Source: Mactromeris polynyma
Lineage: Eukaryota; Mollusca; Bivalvia; Venerida; Mactridae
DNA: 64,000 nt
Assembly (NCBI GenBank): GCA_032209605.1
Contig: JASFXZ010000026.1
Coordinates: 3,968,001 to 4,032,000, forward strand
Reading direction: 5' to 3'
Of the stretch, positions 35,736 through 47,100 are shown piece by piece; the first letter of the stretch is position 1; every line of letters begins with the position of its first letter. The notes beneath the pieces were generated by a model. It saw nothing but the letters and a program-made list of their open reading frames with translations. It was not told the origin of the DNA and made no database searches. A program made the translations under genes and the position numbers.

Positions 35736-37239
35736 TCTAATTGCAGAATCTATTAGAATTGTCACATTATTGATTTAAAGAAACTAAAGTTAAATATCTA
35801 ATTAGTTGCCCACTTCAGTGAACATATATCACTACCCTTCAATGTTTATCCTCTGTATTAATGGACGCGTTTTTATCGGTGGTGAAATGAACTGTTTTTC
35901 TTAATTAAATATAATTGTTTTGTGGTTATCGAAATGTGTGTGATTAAAGGATAATGATGTATGTATATGTAATAACATAATATGAATAAAAAGAAAAATA
36001 GGAGTTCCTTCGTGATACCACACACCTATCCATATCCTTATCCATGCGTTATAGTTTATTTGGTTTGTTTTGTATTGCAGTTTTCACTGATTATGTACAC
36101 GTGGCAGTGGTTTATTATAACGATATGTATAAGTCTAAATAAAAATCTGTTATGTTCTAACACTCTCACACCTTTATCTCGACTTGCTAATTGAAGTGGT
36201 GCGAATATGCTCGGATTAATTGTTTATACATATGATTGATCTGATCAGTGGATTTGTAAGTATGTAGGATTGTGCAATATAACTCATTTATTTCCCAGTA
36301 TATTTATAGCTTGTAAAAATTAAGCTGATTCTGGCCTTATGCATTGATATATTACAATGCTATTAAGATATACTAACGTCAAATAAATATGTGATCGATA
36401 TAGACAAGTAGTCGCAACTGTGAAAATGTGCTAATATACGTCATGAGGATCAGGTTAATTTTTACAAGACATACATAAACAAATAAGTACTGTTGAATTG
36501 ATCAATAAATAATTTATTAAACAAACTATAACTGCAAAACATAATAAAAGAAGACACCAACTGCATACACCAACTATAAACTAACAAGATAATTATATTC
36601 ACCAATATAAATTAAACACACATGAAAACTGTTCATTGAAATAAATATATATTTACACAGTATACAACTCCGATACTTCACGCAAAAAGTCCTCGCAAAA
36701 AAAATCATGGTTGTCATAGCAATCACACAGATCATCCACTTGAGTAGTCATATGTATGTATACCCCACGTCTGTGTCTACCCTCCACTTCCTCCTACACG
36801 TGGTCAGCTGCAGCTGTACACTACATAGTGTTACCAGCGTTGTCTCCTGCAACAGGAGGCGCAGCAGCACGTACAGCTGCAGCGACCCCCGACCAGCCTT
36901 AAAATGTAGACGTCTATGCCATCCTGGAAATACACAAGCAAACATATATCATACCATGTGTCGCATTGTAGAGTGAATAGATAAATATTTATGTTTATTT
37001 TGTTAATGGCCAAAGGCACTGTATGTGCAGAGTGTACCGATAAATAAAAGTCTCCAATTTATAGAAAAAATCTATTCTGAACAATAATATTGGATAAATA
37101 ATAATATCTAAATCATATCTAGATATATATATATACATGTATAATTTTATATATATATATATGATGAATATCATGGGTACGTTTGATCCAGTAATTATTC
37201 TAATCAGAGATTAATAAGCAATTAAAAAGAGATAAAAAT
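35736..37239. other. AT-rich noncoding region
   Basis: No confident gene. Tandem TA runs lie at 37120-37165. A possible minus-strand terminal exon is noted at 36836-36928. The rest shows only short chance frames. Confidence 0.45.
36836..36928 (-). CDS. Possible terminal exon of an unidentified minus-strand gene
   Basis: On the minus strand a good acceptor (TTGCTTGTGTATTTCCAG) is followed by an open frame of 30 codons and TAA. It reads DGIDVYILRLVGG then a Cys cluster, RCSCTCCCASCC, ending RRQRW. Downstream, AATAAA-like signals occur around 36510 on the same strand, as expected for a short 3' untranslated region. The upstream exons would have to lie beyond the LINE to the right. A clustered-Cys tail could be palmitoylated in a membrane protein, but that is a guess and chance is not excluded. 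Confidence 0.2.
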
Positions 37240-37630
37240 GTGATTTTCACTCGGACTAACCCTCGGTGTCAATGTTGGTCCTTACTGGCTGGCGGTAAAC
37301 CGACCACACTTCAGTCGACCACAATTTCGACGGAAATGATGGATGAAAATTATATGTGTTTTATCAGGAATAGTTGCAGATTCTGAAATTGGATATTAAT
37401 TTTGTTAGAATGCTGCCATAAACTTGGAATTTATGAAAATCTGTTTTAAATTTCAAAATTCTTTGTTTGGTTTGAATACGAGGGAATAACACGATTTTTC
37501 GCTCAAATATTAACTCGTGAAAAAGGTGAGCGAAATTCGGAACAAACCAGTGTCACCATGTCGGATTAACACGCTAAACTATTTCGTTTAGATAACGGTC
37601 AATGCTCTGTTCATATAACCTTAATCGGAC

Positions 37631-39553
37631 ATGGCCACGGGCGATCAATGGGATTTCCCACCGATATGCAGTGATTTTGCTGACATAAGCTATCAACAAA
37701 TAGATCAAACCGGACCTCGAGCACCTGCTGCCACCCGAGTATCCGGAAGCCCAGCGCTTTCACATGATAGCCTAAATGAATCGCTGTTAGTACCTATGAC
37801 GGCAGTGAATCTCGCTGAATGGGAAAGCGAATTCGGGAACCAGTCGGTAAATGCTACGCGTTATGAAAGCGAAGATATTAGCTTCAGCAGTCAACCACGC
37901 TCAAATCAAGAATTCTTCACAAAACTGCATGAGGAACTATTCAATCTTCCAAAAGCTAAATACATCGAAAAACTTGTAACGGTGACGAATAGAAACGACG
38001 ATGATATTTGCCACTATAGAAATAATCTATTGAAAGCAGCTCGAGAGAAGTTCAATACGTGTCCGACAGGTTCACTTATACACAGACGGACAACAAAGGC
38101 TGAAGATAGTTCGAAACGATTTGCAAAGGACTGCTATGCGCTACAAGACTTTATAAACAACGGGAATCCTAAAGTACTTACGGATTTGTTTGTTGTGAAA
38201 CGACGAATCGATACCGCAAAATCTGAGACTAACGATGACATACAAATGTCACAAATGACTCATATAAGCCCAACATTACAGGAAGAAATTGCTGATTTAA
38301 AATCACAGATACAGCTATTAACGGCAGATGTTGCTATTTTAAAAAATGACAATGAAAAACTGAAAGTGACTGTTGCATGTCACTGGAAGTCGCATATGGC
38401 CATTATTAGTGCGCATCAAGAAGAAAAACGTCTGCGAGAGATTGAAAGCGCTGACGTTAAGCAAATACAAAAACACCTACGGGAAATAAACCTAACATGT
38501 GAATCTATGACAAAGACAGACTTAGTCTACCGCTCAGCGGAATTATTATCGAAAGATAAAGTGATAGAGCCAAAGAACTTAAGAACACTTAAATCTCCCA
38601 GCAACTGCCAACATTCGATTAATAATCACGACGTCACCACGTTATCGTCTGCACCATTGCAAAAAGGTTCACATAATGTGGGTACGACCATCTCGCAAGC
38701 ATATGACAAACAAACTATTAATCATGACGTCATCACGCTGACGTCAACACCGTCGCAAAAAGGTAAACAGAATGTGGGTACATCATGTGACAAACAAATT
38801 ATAAACGTTAGACCACCATCACAACCGTTGCAAACCTACTCAGAAGCTCTTCAAATAAATATGTCAACTAAAGACAACCTCTCAGTCAATGAAAACAAAT
38901 CGCAAACTGAGAATAGTTTAGTCACATCCGAGGACAATGTCATCAATGTACATGTCATTGATACACAGAGAAACAATGTTTCAAGCCCACAAACTCATAA
39001 TGTCCAAGGGAAACAACCACTACCAGTGAATGACCGTCATAATCAGAGGAACCATTCGCACCGTCAGTATCAAGATAATCAACCCCCGAGACACAGGCGA
39101 CCACCATATAGAGAGGTAACTCATCAACCTCCTCGACAACGAGAACAAAACTATCAGCCACCTATGGCAATTGAAAGCAATCATGATGAACCACATGGAA
39201 ACATATACGATTACGGAGAGATAGACACAGATGAACCTGTGTTCCAAAGTGTTCAATCACGACGTACAAGAAGATACTATGTCGGTGGTATAGATACTCA
39301 CTCCAATCGTGCCGGTATTATTCAGTATCTAAAATCGAAACATGTGGAACCTGCTACAATAAAACTCATTGATACAAACCGGGGAAGCTTAGCAGCAAAG
39401 TTGACTATCTATCAATCGGACTGTGACAAAATTGAGGACCGGCGGTTCTGGCCACGACGTATATACTGTAGACGCTGGTACTCACAAGCAAACTGGCAGT
39501 CTAAGTTCAACGAGCACCAGGAAGTTCAAGATGATGAACACCAAGTTGATTAG
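37631..39553 (+). CDS. LINE ORF1 protein (640 aa)
   Basis: Expected role: the RNA-binding partner protein of the LINE ribonucleoprotein. The sequence shows an acidic N-terminal region, a predicted coiled coil at about residues 215-253 (LQEEIADLKSQIQLLTADVA and following heptads), then a disordered Gln/Asn/Ser-rich stretch. An internal duplication spans about residues 330-395 (NHDVTTLSSAPLQKG against NHDVITLTSTPSQKG). A Pro/Arg/His/Gln-rich basic region follows at about residues 455-525. The C-terminal domain begins RRTRRYYVGGIDTHSNRAGI and ends FWPRRIYCRRW (about residues 542-616). Similar FWP...W endings occur in ORF1-like proteins of invertebrate LINEs, from memory. It starts at the first in-frame ATG. 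The stop at 39551 lies 5 bp before the ORF2 ATG, suggesting coupled or reinitiated translation. Confidence 0.8.
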   Translation: MATGDQWDFPPICSDFADISYQQIDQTGPRAPAATRVSGSPALSHDSLNESLLVPMTAVNLAEWESEFGNQSVNATRYESEDISFSSQPRSNQEFFTKLHEELFNLPKAKYIEKLVTVTNRNDDDICHYRNNLLKAAREKFNTCPTGSLIHRRTTKAEDSSKRFAKDCYALQDFINNGNPKVLTDLFVVKRRIDTAKSETNDDIQMSQMTHISPTLQEEIADLKSQIQLLTADVAILKNDNEKLKVTVACHWKSHMAIISAHQEEKRLREIESADVKQIQKHLREINLTCESMTKTDLVYRSAELLSKDKVIEPKNLRTLKSPSNCQHSINNHDVTTLSSAPLQKGSHNVGTTISQAYDKQTINHDVITLTSTPSQKGKQNVGTSCDKQIINVRPPSQPLQTYSEALQINMSTKDNLSVNENKSQTENSLVTSEDNVINVHVIDTQRNNVSSPQTHNVQGKQPLPVNDRHNQRNHSHRQYQDNQPPRHRRPPYREVTHQPPRQREQNYQPPMAIESNHDEPHGNIYDYGEIDTDEPVFQSVQSRRTRRYYVGGIDTHSNRAGIIQYLKSKHVEPATIKLIDTNRGSLAAKLTIYQSDCDKIEDRRFWPRRIYCRRWYSQANWQSKFNEHQEVQDDEHQVD

Positions 39554-39558
39554 GTCTT

Positions 39559-42500
39559 ATGATGTACATTTTATCATTCATACTTGTATATTGTATTATC
39601 TTGCTCCCTCTAATTGCTGTTAATAGTAACATAAACATTACATCAACATATAAATCGACGCAGTGCAATATACTAACATGGAATGTCCGTGGTGCCATGT
39701 CGTCAGCGGGATCTCTTAGTTTCCTGTTAGATAGCTATGATATAGACATCGCATGTGTGACTGAACATAAACTAAAAACTCAAAGTGCCTCATTCTTAAA
39801 CTCAATCCACACAGAATATCGTGCATGTACAATTTGTGAGGAAGTCGTGGGTAATTGTGGTAAAGGAGGCGTGAGTATAATGTATAAGAAACAATTGGAC
39901 TTCACGGTTAGTGAAATAAGTAATATAAACTTTGATAGAATTGTTGGGATCAAACTTATGCAGAAACATTGTACACCTATTTATATACTTTGTATATACA
40001 TGCCATCTGTCAATTATACGATTGACGATTATACGGAATGTATTGATAAATTACAGGCATTGTATGACAATTACTCTCAAAATGGATTTGTATTCACCTG
40101 TGGTGATATTAATGTTGATTTGTGTACACCTACGAATGATAGAAGATGTAATGTTTTTAATCAATTTCTATCAAATAATACCTTAACTACAGTTAAAAAC
40201 ACTGGGACTCAGTACACGTTTTGTCCAACCAGGAAAAATCTAGACTATGTTATTATATGTAAATCTAACCATGATTTGATATCATCTAGCTCTGTCATTG
40301 ATGATGAATGTTGTAAGGTTTCTGACCATTTGCCGATTTTGAGTAAAATGAATGTACCTCTCACGATGTACTCTGTCGTTGAACCCTGTCACGTTGCATG
40401 GAACAAATGCTCATATGAAAATTTCAAAGACTATTCTTTACTATTAACAAATGAACTATTAATAATTGATCCTGTAAGCTTGAGTGTTACATCAGAATCT
40501 GTAGAATTACTGTATGACTTTATAGTGTCATGTATAATCCGTTGCTCAGAACAAATGCTTCCAAAAAGCAAATATAACAAGCATACTAAACCGTATTGGA
40601 ACTCGGCGGTGAAATTAGCATATAAACAACAAAAACAAGAAAGAGTAAAATGGATACAAAACGGTCGTCCTCGTAGTGTAGACCATATATCGTATGTATC
40701 CTATAAGAATGCTAAACGAATATTTATCAATGCCCAAAAATCCGCAATTCATGAGATAAATAGGAAATACTATGATGAACTTAATAGTGTCGCTGAATGT
40801 GATATGAGATTGTTCTGGAATCTCGTGAAGAAAAAACGAAGTCGTAAGTCTATCGTTATAAACGAAATACGCAACGGAGGATCTGTTGAACGCGACCCGA
40901 ACAATATACCTAATATCTTTCGTAACTACTACGCGGATGTATTCTTACCTAAATCAAAACCGAGTTTTGATTTGAACCATCTTAGAACTACAGAAGATAG
41001 TGTGCGAAAATTCCTCGATTCCGATGATAATTCAGACAATTTCATTTTAACAAGGGAGATTACCGCTGCAGAATTAGAGACTTGTATTAAGGAAATGAAT
41101 AACAGAAAAGCCCCTGGTACTGACAAAGTAACTGCCGAACACCTCAAATATGGAGGAGAAACGCTCAACAAATACATTGTTATCCTTTTCAACATGATGA
41201 TAAAGTGCTCGTATGTGCCTAGTGGCTGCAAAACAGGAATAGTCATACCTATATATAAGGACGGCAAGCCTAAAATAGAACCAAAAAGTTATCGCCCAGT
41301 TACACTTCTCCCCGTATGTTACAAACTGTTTGAGAAAATTATTCACAAACGACTGAATGAATGGTGCACATATGAAAATAAACAATTCCCGAATGTGCAA
41401 CAAAACGCCTACCAAAAATTACTTGGACCTATCACTGCATCATTCAACCTACAGGAAACGGTATCTAGTAACCTTGACCTACAGTCACCAACGTATGCAG
41501 CATTTCTTGACACGGCAGGAGCTTTTGATAATGTGAGGCATAGTACTATTTTTGTAAAAATGAGAGAAATGGGACTACGTGGCAAATTCTTGCGTCTTAT
41601 GATAAATTCGTATGACAATCTTCAAAGCTGTGTGATGGTAAACGGTGTGAAGTCGAGTGTATTTCCGGTTCTGCAGAGCGTACGACAAGGTGGTGTTCTG
41701 TCAACTTGGTGCTACTTACTATTCATCAACGAACTATTAGAGCAGCTACAAACCACCGATCATGGAGCAACAGTGGGTAGCATACAATGTGGTAACCCAA
41801 CCCTCGCTGATGACCTCACAATTTTGAGCCCAAATCTGGCATCGATTGAAAAACAGTTAACAATTGTATTACAATACGCAAACAAATGGGGATATGAATT
41901 TAACAATGAAAAATGCAAAGTTTTGCAAATTGGAAGTAAACAACCCTTACAATTTGAAGTGAAATTTGGTAAATCAACTATAAAATCAAGCGAAAACATT
42001 ACTCACGTTGGGATTGTCTTAAATAGGGCATTTAATTGCACAGACGCCATTGAATCCCGCATTCGAAAGAGCAGAGCATCTTTGTTTTCTCTACTTAACA
42101 TGGAGCAGAATACCGGTGAAATTAATCCTTTAGTTCTTGCGTCATTAGTAATGAAAATCACCATACCTTCATCTCTATATGGATCGGAACTGTGGAATAA
42201 CATGACTAAGACAGACATGACAAAAATAGAAAGACTCCATCGCCTATGTGCAAAATGTGTGCAGCATTTACCGTCATTTGCACGAACAGATATGGCGCTT
42301 AGCATGCTTGGTTGGTATCCCGCGGAAGCCGAAATTGATAAAAGAAAGCTTAGTTTCTTACAAAAACTCTGTACCATGCCAACTGAAACAACAACCAAAC
42401 GATTATTCAACTATCGTATGAATTTGTACGCAATAAAAGGCTTTAAAAATCAGTGTGGGTTTATACCCGATATTTGTCGAATACTTATAAAATACAATCT

Positions 42501-43056
42501 ATTCCATTATATAATAGAGTACTTAAGAACATCAGCATTCCCATCAAAAGAGAAATGGAAAAGTGAAATAACCATAACAATTCAACGGATACAAACGGAT
42601 CTATGGAATGAACGTACAACCATTGATGACGACTTCCTGAGATTTAAATCTGTTCAAGATTCCATAGCTCCCTCTATTTTATGGACTTACTCTGAAACTC
42701 GCGAGCAAATTATACATGCAATATCGTCTGTACGGATATTACTCCAGCGGGACTTCCACAGACATGTTGAATGTAAACAGTGTCATAAGAACACGGAAAA
42801 CATCAACAAACACGTTATTACAGAGTGCAATTTAACAATACAACAGAGACAACAGTTTATGATGAAAATAGCGAATGAAATTAGTGGTCAGTTATCCCTC
42901 TTTCTAAACCGTGCTGACTGTGAATTCCTCTTCCGTTGCCTCTTTACTATAAATGTATTACCCGCTTTTACTATCAGTGTTGATGAGCAAAAGAAATACA
43001 TACATGTGTGTATGAAATACATACATGACACTATGAAGTGCTACAGTAGGTTGTGA
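39559..43056 (+). CDS. LINE ORF2 protein: endonuclease and reverse transcriptase (1165 aa)
   Basis: Nicks target DNA and copies the element RNA at the nick. The APE-type endonuclease spans about residues 35-270, with NILTWNVRGA, TEHKL, CGDINVDL (about residue 181) and VSDHLPIL (about 255), so the key N, E, D and H residues are present. The reverse transcriptase spans about residues 495-790: NNRKAPGTDKVTAEHL, YRPVTLLPVCYKLFEKII, FLDTAGAFDNV (about 649), RQGGVLSTW and LADDLTIL (about 750), which keeps the catalytic Asp pair although the usual F/Y before ADD is L. A C-terminal CCHC motif (CKQCHKNTENINKHVITEC) lies at about residue 1070. No RNase H domain is seen. The first 21 residues are strikingly hydrophobic, so the true start may be downstream. 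Confidence 0.92.
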   Translation: MMYILSFILVYCIILLPLIAVNSNINITSTYKSTQCNILTWNVRGAMSSAGSLSFLLDSYDIDIACVTEHKLKTQSASFLNSIHTEYRACTICEEVVGNCGKGGVSIMYKKQLDFTVSEISNINFDRIVGIKLMQKHCTPIYILCIYMPSVNYTIDDYTECIDKLQALYDNYSQNGFVFTCGDINVDLCTPTNDRRCNVFNQFLSNNTLTTVKNTGTQYTFCPTRKNLDYVIICKSNHDLISSSSVIDDECCKVSDHLPILSKMNVPLTMYSVVEPCHVAWNKCSYENFKDYSLLLTNELLIIDPVSLSVTSESVELLYDFIVSCIIRCSEQMLPKSKYNKHTKPYWNSAVKLAYKQQKQERVKWIQNGRPRSVDHISYVSYKNAKRIFINAQKSAIHEINRKYYDELNSVAECDMRLFWNLVKKKRSRKSIVINEIRNGGSVERDPNNIPNIFRNYYADVFLPKSKPSFDLNHLRTTEDSVRKFLDSDDNSDNFILTREITAAELETCIKEMNNRKAPGTDKVTAEHLKYGGETLNKYIVILFNMMIKCSYVPSGCKTGIVIPIYKDGKPKIEPKSYRPVTLLPVCYKLFEKIIHKRLNEWCTYENKQFPNVQQNAYQKLLGPITASFNLQETVSSNLDLQSPTYAAFLDTAGAFDNVRHSTIFVKMREMGLRGKFLRLMINSYDNLQSCVMVNGVKSSVFPVLQSVRQGGVLSTWCYLLFINELLEQLQTTDHGATVGSIQCGNPTLADDLTILSPNLASIEKQLTIVLQYANKWGYEFNNEKCKVLQIGSKQPLQFEVKFGKSTIKSSENITHVGIVLNRAFNCTDAIESRIRKSRASLFSLLNMEQNTGEINPLVLASLVMKITIPSSLYGSELWNNMTKTDMTKIERLHRLCAKCVQHLPSFARTDMALSMLGWYPAEAEIDKRKLSFLQKLCTMPTETTTKRLFNYRMNLYAIKGFKNQCGFIPDICRILIKYNLFHYIIEYLRTSAFPSKEKWKSEITITIQRIQTDLWNERTTIDDDFLRFKSVQDSIAPSILWTYSETREQIIHAISSVRILLQRDFHRHVECKQCHKNTENINKHVITECNLTIQQRQQFMMKIANEISGQLSLFLNRADCEFLFRCLFTINVLPAFTISVDEQKKYIHVCMKYIHDTMKCYSRL

Positions 43057-43455
43057 TACCAACAGTTAAAACTTTTTTCTGATACTTGCATTTCGTTTCG
43101 GCAAGTGTCGGATGCCAAAGTGACAAAGACTGTTGACAGACCAGGTTGACATGTTCCTCGTTTGTTTGATTTTTGTTTTTTAAGGAACATTGAACATGGT
43201 CAATACACTTTAGATATTTCTCGTCTTATTATTACATGTATATATTCAATGTGAATAAGCACCCTATTGCATGATTTACTCTTGACACAGTTGTCTTAAA
43301 TCATGCTTACTTCATTATTATCTAACCCCATATATGTGTTCATACTAAACTTACATGTATTCTATTGACTTTAACTTGTATTGTTTATATTTATTGTACA
43401 TGCATATATGTTTGTAAATCACTTAACAGTGGAAATAAAGAGTATATGTATATAT

Positions 43456-43741
43456 ATAACAAACACATGAAACAAAACACATTATAATAATCAGGAACAA
43501 ACTCTTATAATTAGCATTAAATTAATTCATGGACCAAGTACTTTACATGCGTAATTGTTATGTTTTTAATTATATAACAACAAAAGCACATCGTTTTTAA
43601 TCAAAATATAAATTTATAGAACAACAAACTCAAACTCAATTGTTATGTTTTTCATTTTATTACAATAAAATCACATCGTTATTAAACAAAATAATTCTAT
43701 TATATATATATTAATATCAGTTACATAATACACTATTATAA
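43456..43741. other. AT-rich spacer between LINE and DUF6589 element
   Basis: Very AT-rich sequence with short oligo-A, oligo-T and TA runs. No gene or repeat family recognised. Confidence 0.5.
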
Positions 43742-43748
43742 AGTATGA

Positions 43749-43812
43749 GTCGAAACGTCCAACAGGTAGGGGTCGAAGTAGTCCAGCCACGGACGTTACG
43801 TCTCTATACTGT
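43749..43812. repeat. Left GTCGAA-type terminal repeat candidate
   Basis: Contains GAGTCGAAACGTCC and AGGGGTCGAAGTAGTCC, then GGACGTTACGTCTCTATACT. The first two resemble the right-end cluster in direct orientation. The last segment resembles it in inverted orientation. Confidence 0.45.
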
Positions 43813-44129
43813 CGCTGTACAACGTCCTGCTAAACCATTCACAAAAGTATATAGAAGTTGGTTACCGTCGGTCTTTTCATCGCATTTACTCTTATTTGCG
43901 TGAACATATAAATGGTTTGCATGCAATAAAAAACTGGACGATAAAGTATTGTAGCTTTTCGTCAATTTATTTATCTTCCCAACACAATAATTTCTTATAA
44001 AAGACTCGTTTTGTTAAAAAAAGTGGTGAATCGTGCACCCGTTAAAATAGAAGATGGAAGAGTGTCTATGGAGACGGTGCGCACTTAGTTATTATCTACG
44101 CCGATTTATCCGGGACCAAAATTCGTCGT

Positions 44130-47100
44130 ATGCAGACGATGGATTCGTGCGATTTTTGTGGTGGAGTTTTCCAGAAAACTGGACCGAAGTCCTATAACAG
44201 AATTGCGTTTAATGGTTTATTTAGACTTATTCCGAATTTCGATTTGTATTTGAAGCAAAACAACTTGCCAATTACTGAAAAATCGTTGTTTTGTTACAAG
44301 TGTAGGGATTTGCTAAAAAAAGCATTGGGCTTTTTTAAGCGAGGTCGAGGACCTAAATTCCAGATTGAAGAAAGGTGGCGACAAGAGAAAGCGAGATTCG
44401 CCGAATTCTCCAGAGATTCAGCCACATAAGAGAAGTAAAGTTAGACAGGTAAGAAAAACAACAACACAAAGCTAGATATACCAACACTTTACTCAACACA
44501 GTATTGCATCAAGTATTCAAAAATGACGTGTGGAATTATAAAAATAGTTTTAGCTAGAGATTTTTTGTTCTTAGTCGTTTTAGTTTAATTTTGGGGTGAA
44601 TTTTCATATAACTGTGCTGATTTGCACGACCCCCCCCCACACTAGATGCAACACTGTAACTAATAACAAAATTACAGTGACAGTGAAAAATAATTCACTA
44701 TCAACATAATATAATCATTGTCAATTTCATACATATGCTTTCCTTTTAACTGGATATTCAAGTGATAATAACAATTTTATTCAACAATTCACTATCAACA
44801 TAATATAAATTCCATATGACACAAAACGAGGCTCGTTTCGCAGGTTGCCCACTCTTTTGTACTGGTTATTTATCGTTGTTGCATATAAAATAGCACAATA
44901 GCACAACATATTTATAACTGTTAACTTAAATGCACACTTAGTCGCAGTACATATAAAAAGTGGAAAGTTGCTTTGCCTCTGCATCACTCATAACATATTT
45001 TTATCTGCCATTATCAGAAAACTCACATATTGCCCTTGTAACAAACGAAGATGCATAGCACAAAGGGACATATATATAATAGGCTTTGGATATGGTGGTG
45101 ACTGATTCGAATTTTATTGCACGACTACTGAACAAGCTAGCACACTATCGAGACCATCGAAATGCAACTAGTATTTTGAAGACACAAATGCACAAACATT
45201 ACTCATTTCTCATAACATTTCCCAATAGATAAAATACACGCTACATGTCAATTCCCTCTATCACACAATTGTTAAACACAAAACACACTCTATTTCTCCA
45301 TATGCCGCTCTCTGCTGTTGGGCCATTGAATTTGTCATATATACCCTCATTTGCAAATGGAATCTTCTGTTGTAAGAGCTCCTTCATCATCTGAAATAGA
45401 TTTTAGTTAGTACTTTATTTAATACAGTGGCAGGCAGTAACAATAATCATTTACATAAATGTACTCTGACATTCTTACATATATATTGTTTAGATAAAAA
45501 CTGCTCATTTCATTCTTTGCTTTGTATTTTAGCAGACAAACAGAGTGATCCATTTGATCAAGAAATCTAAATATCAAGGTGCATTGAAGGCAATTATTTC
45601 AACCAAAACTGGGGCGGCAGCGTTGTATAAAACTGTACAATGGAAGGCAAAACAGGAGGTTAAGAACATAAGAGGTAAATTTTACTTAATGGAACTGTAT
45701 TACAAATTATAACTTAAGTATAAAGAAAACCACTAAGCTGACACTACAGTTATAAATGCATTCACTTATGATAAAATCACTGACATGAACACCCACATTT
45801 CTTGACATGAAATCTTTAGATTTCAGGCGGACCATTAAGTAAGCTGCCAACACTTGATACCCTACAACATTTTGACTGGGATGAAGTCCTTGAGTTTGTT
45901 AAAATCAAGTGTCCAACACTGTTTGCAGCGCTGCTGGGAACCATTTGTAAAAGGTTAATATCAAAATATTTATGATTTAATTTGTTTTGATAGAGTTATC
46001 CTTATTCTTATTAATGGTTATATAATCAATCCTTGTTAATATACAAATTGATGAAAATGAGTCAACCAAAATAAATCCTTATATTCAAAAGACCACATTG
46101 ATGAGAAGAAAAAACCAAGTATGGGATTTCTGGCAGGCACTGCTTTACAGCAAAGGCATTCCACCAGATTCAAGCTTGTTCCCTCTATTAACAGCTTAGT
46201 GATGTGGCAAAGTGGCTGTCCAAGCAAAGTATGTTTAAAAATAACCTTATTTCAAATTATGTTTAGTAATAGATTTAACTGTTGCATTTTAAATAACTGA
46301 CGTGCCATATTTTGTCATATTTACAAGTGACTAAACTCACAATGGCCCTATATATCGTTGAATAGAATCAACACTTTGTGTGGTTAATGAGATACATTGA
46401 TTTTTGAAACAAATTTGTTAATATTTTACTCAAGATTTTATGTGCACATGATGAATTTACATGAACATGTTGACAATATTAATTTGTTGTCTGAAACTGT
46501 CTAAACAGTACATACCTGCATTTCATAATAAACTCATTACTTTGTTTCTGTTGATTGTACTGTCAGTTTTCCATGTTGAATACAAGACGAGAGGCTTATG
46601 ACCTGGAACATATTTGTTGTTGAATATAAAAGTGCACATATATCAAGAGAAAACAATTAAAATTATATACAGATATGATTGAGGTGTCATAATGAATAAA
46701 ATATGATCATAAAAAGATATGCCTAAACTATTCACATAAATGTATCATAATTATATTTCAGATCTTCCAAACTTTTAACCATCTGGGTGTTTGTACTAGT
46801 AATAATACTGCTAGAACTATGGTCGACTGTATAACTAGCACATACGATACATCCATCAAACTATGGAAAAGTGAATTGGAGGTAATGACTCAAAATAAAA
46901 ATTATACTTTTGCTATTATCCCGTCATGTGCTGTAATTCTGACCCCAAAACACGTGCATGATATCTTTATCATGTCACTTGGTTACAATTGTAGTGTTGA
47001 ATGCTCATCATATGTTCATAAATAGAATAATATTTGTGTGCCGTGGAATGTGAAAGTTTATCATCCCATAAGTGTACAAAATTAAATATTGTGATCTAAA

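Larger units (their letters stand above)
37240..43455 (+). mobile_element. Potentially autonomous non-LTR retrotransposon (LINE)
   Basis: A two-ORF LINE. The 5' untranslated region appears to begin about 37240, where base composition shifts; the exact 5' end is not certain. ORF1 (37631-39553) and ORF2 (39559-43056) are separated by 5 bp and in different frames. The 3' part ends near 43455 in AATAAAG followed by a TA-rich repeat, with no long poly(A). No clear target duplication was found. The intact ORFs and lack of stops indicate a young copy. The APE endonuclease, absence of an RNase H domain and C-terminal CCHC place it broadly near Jockey/CR1-like groups. The exact clade needs a phylogeny. 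Confidence 0.85.

Noticed and set aside
41000..42410. Minus-strand frames of 110-135 codons inside the LINE
   Set aside because: Shadows of ORF2, whose catalytic motifs prove the plus-strand reading.
45954..46091. Exon 3 of the DUF6589 gene ending at 45953
   Set aside because: Using the donor at 45954 puts exon 4 into a frame with two immediate stops; the donor at 45947 (GTAAAA) gives matching phase and an open exon 4.
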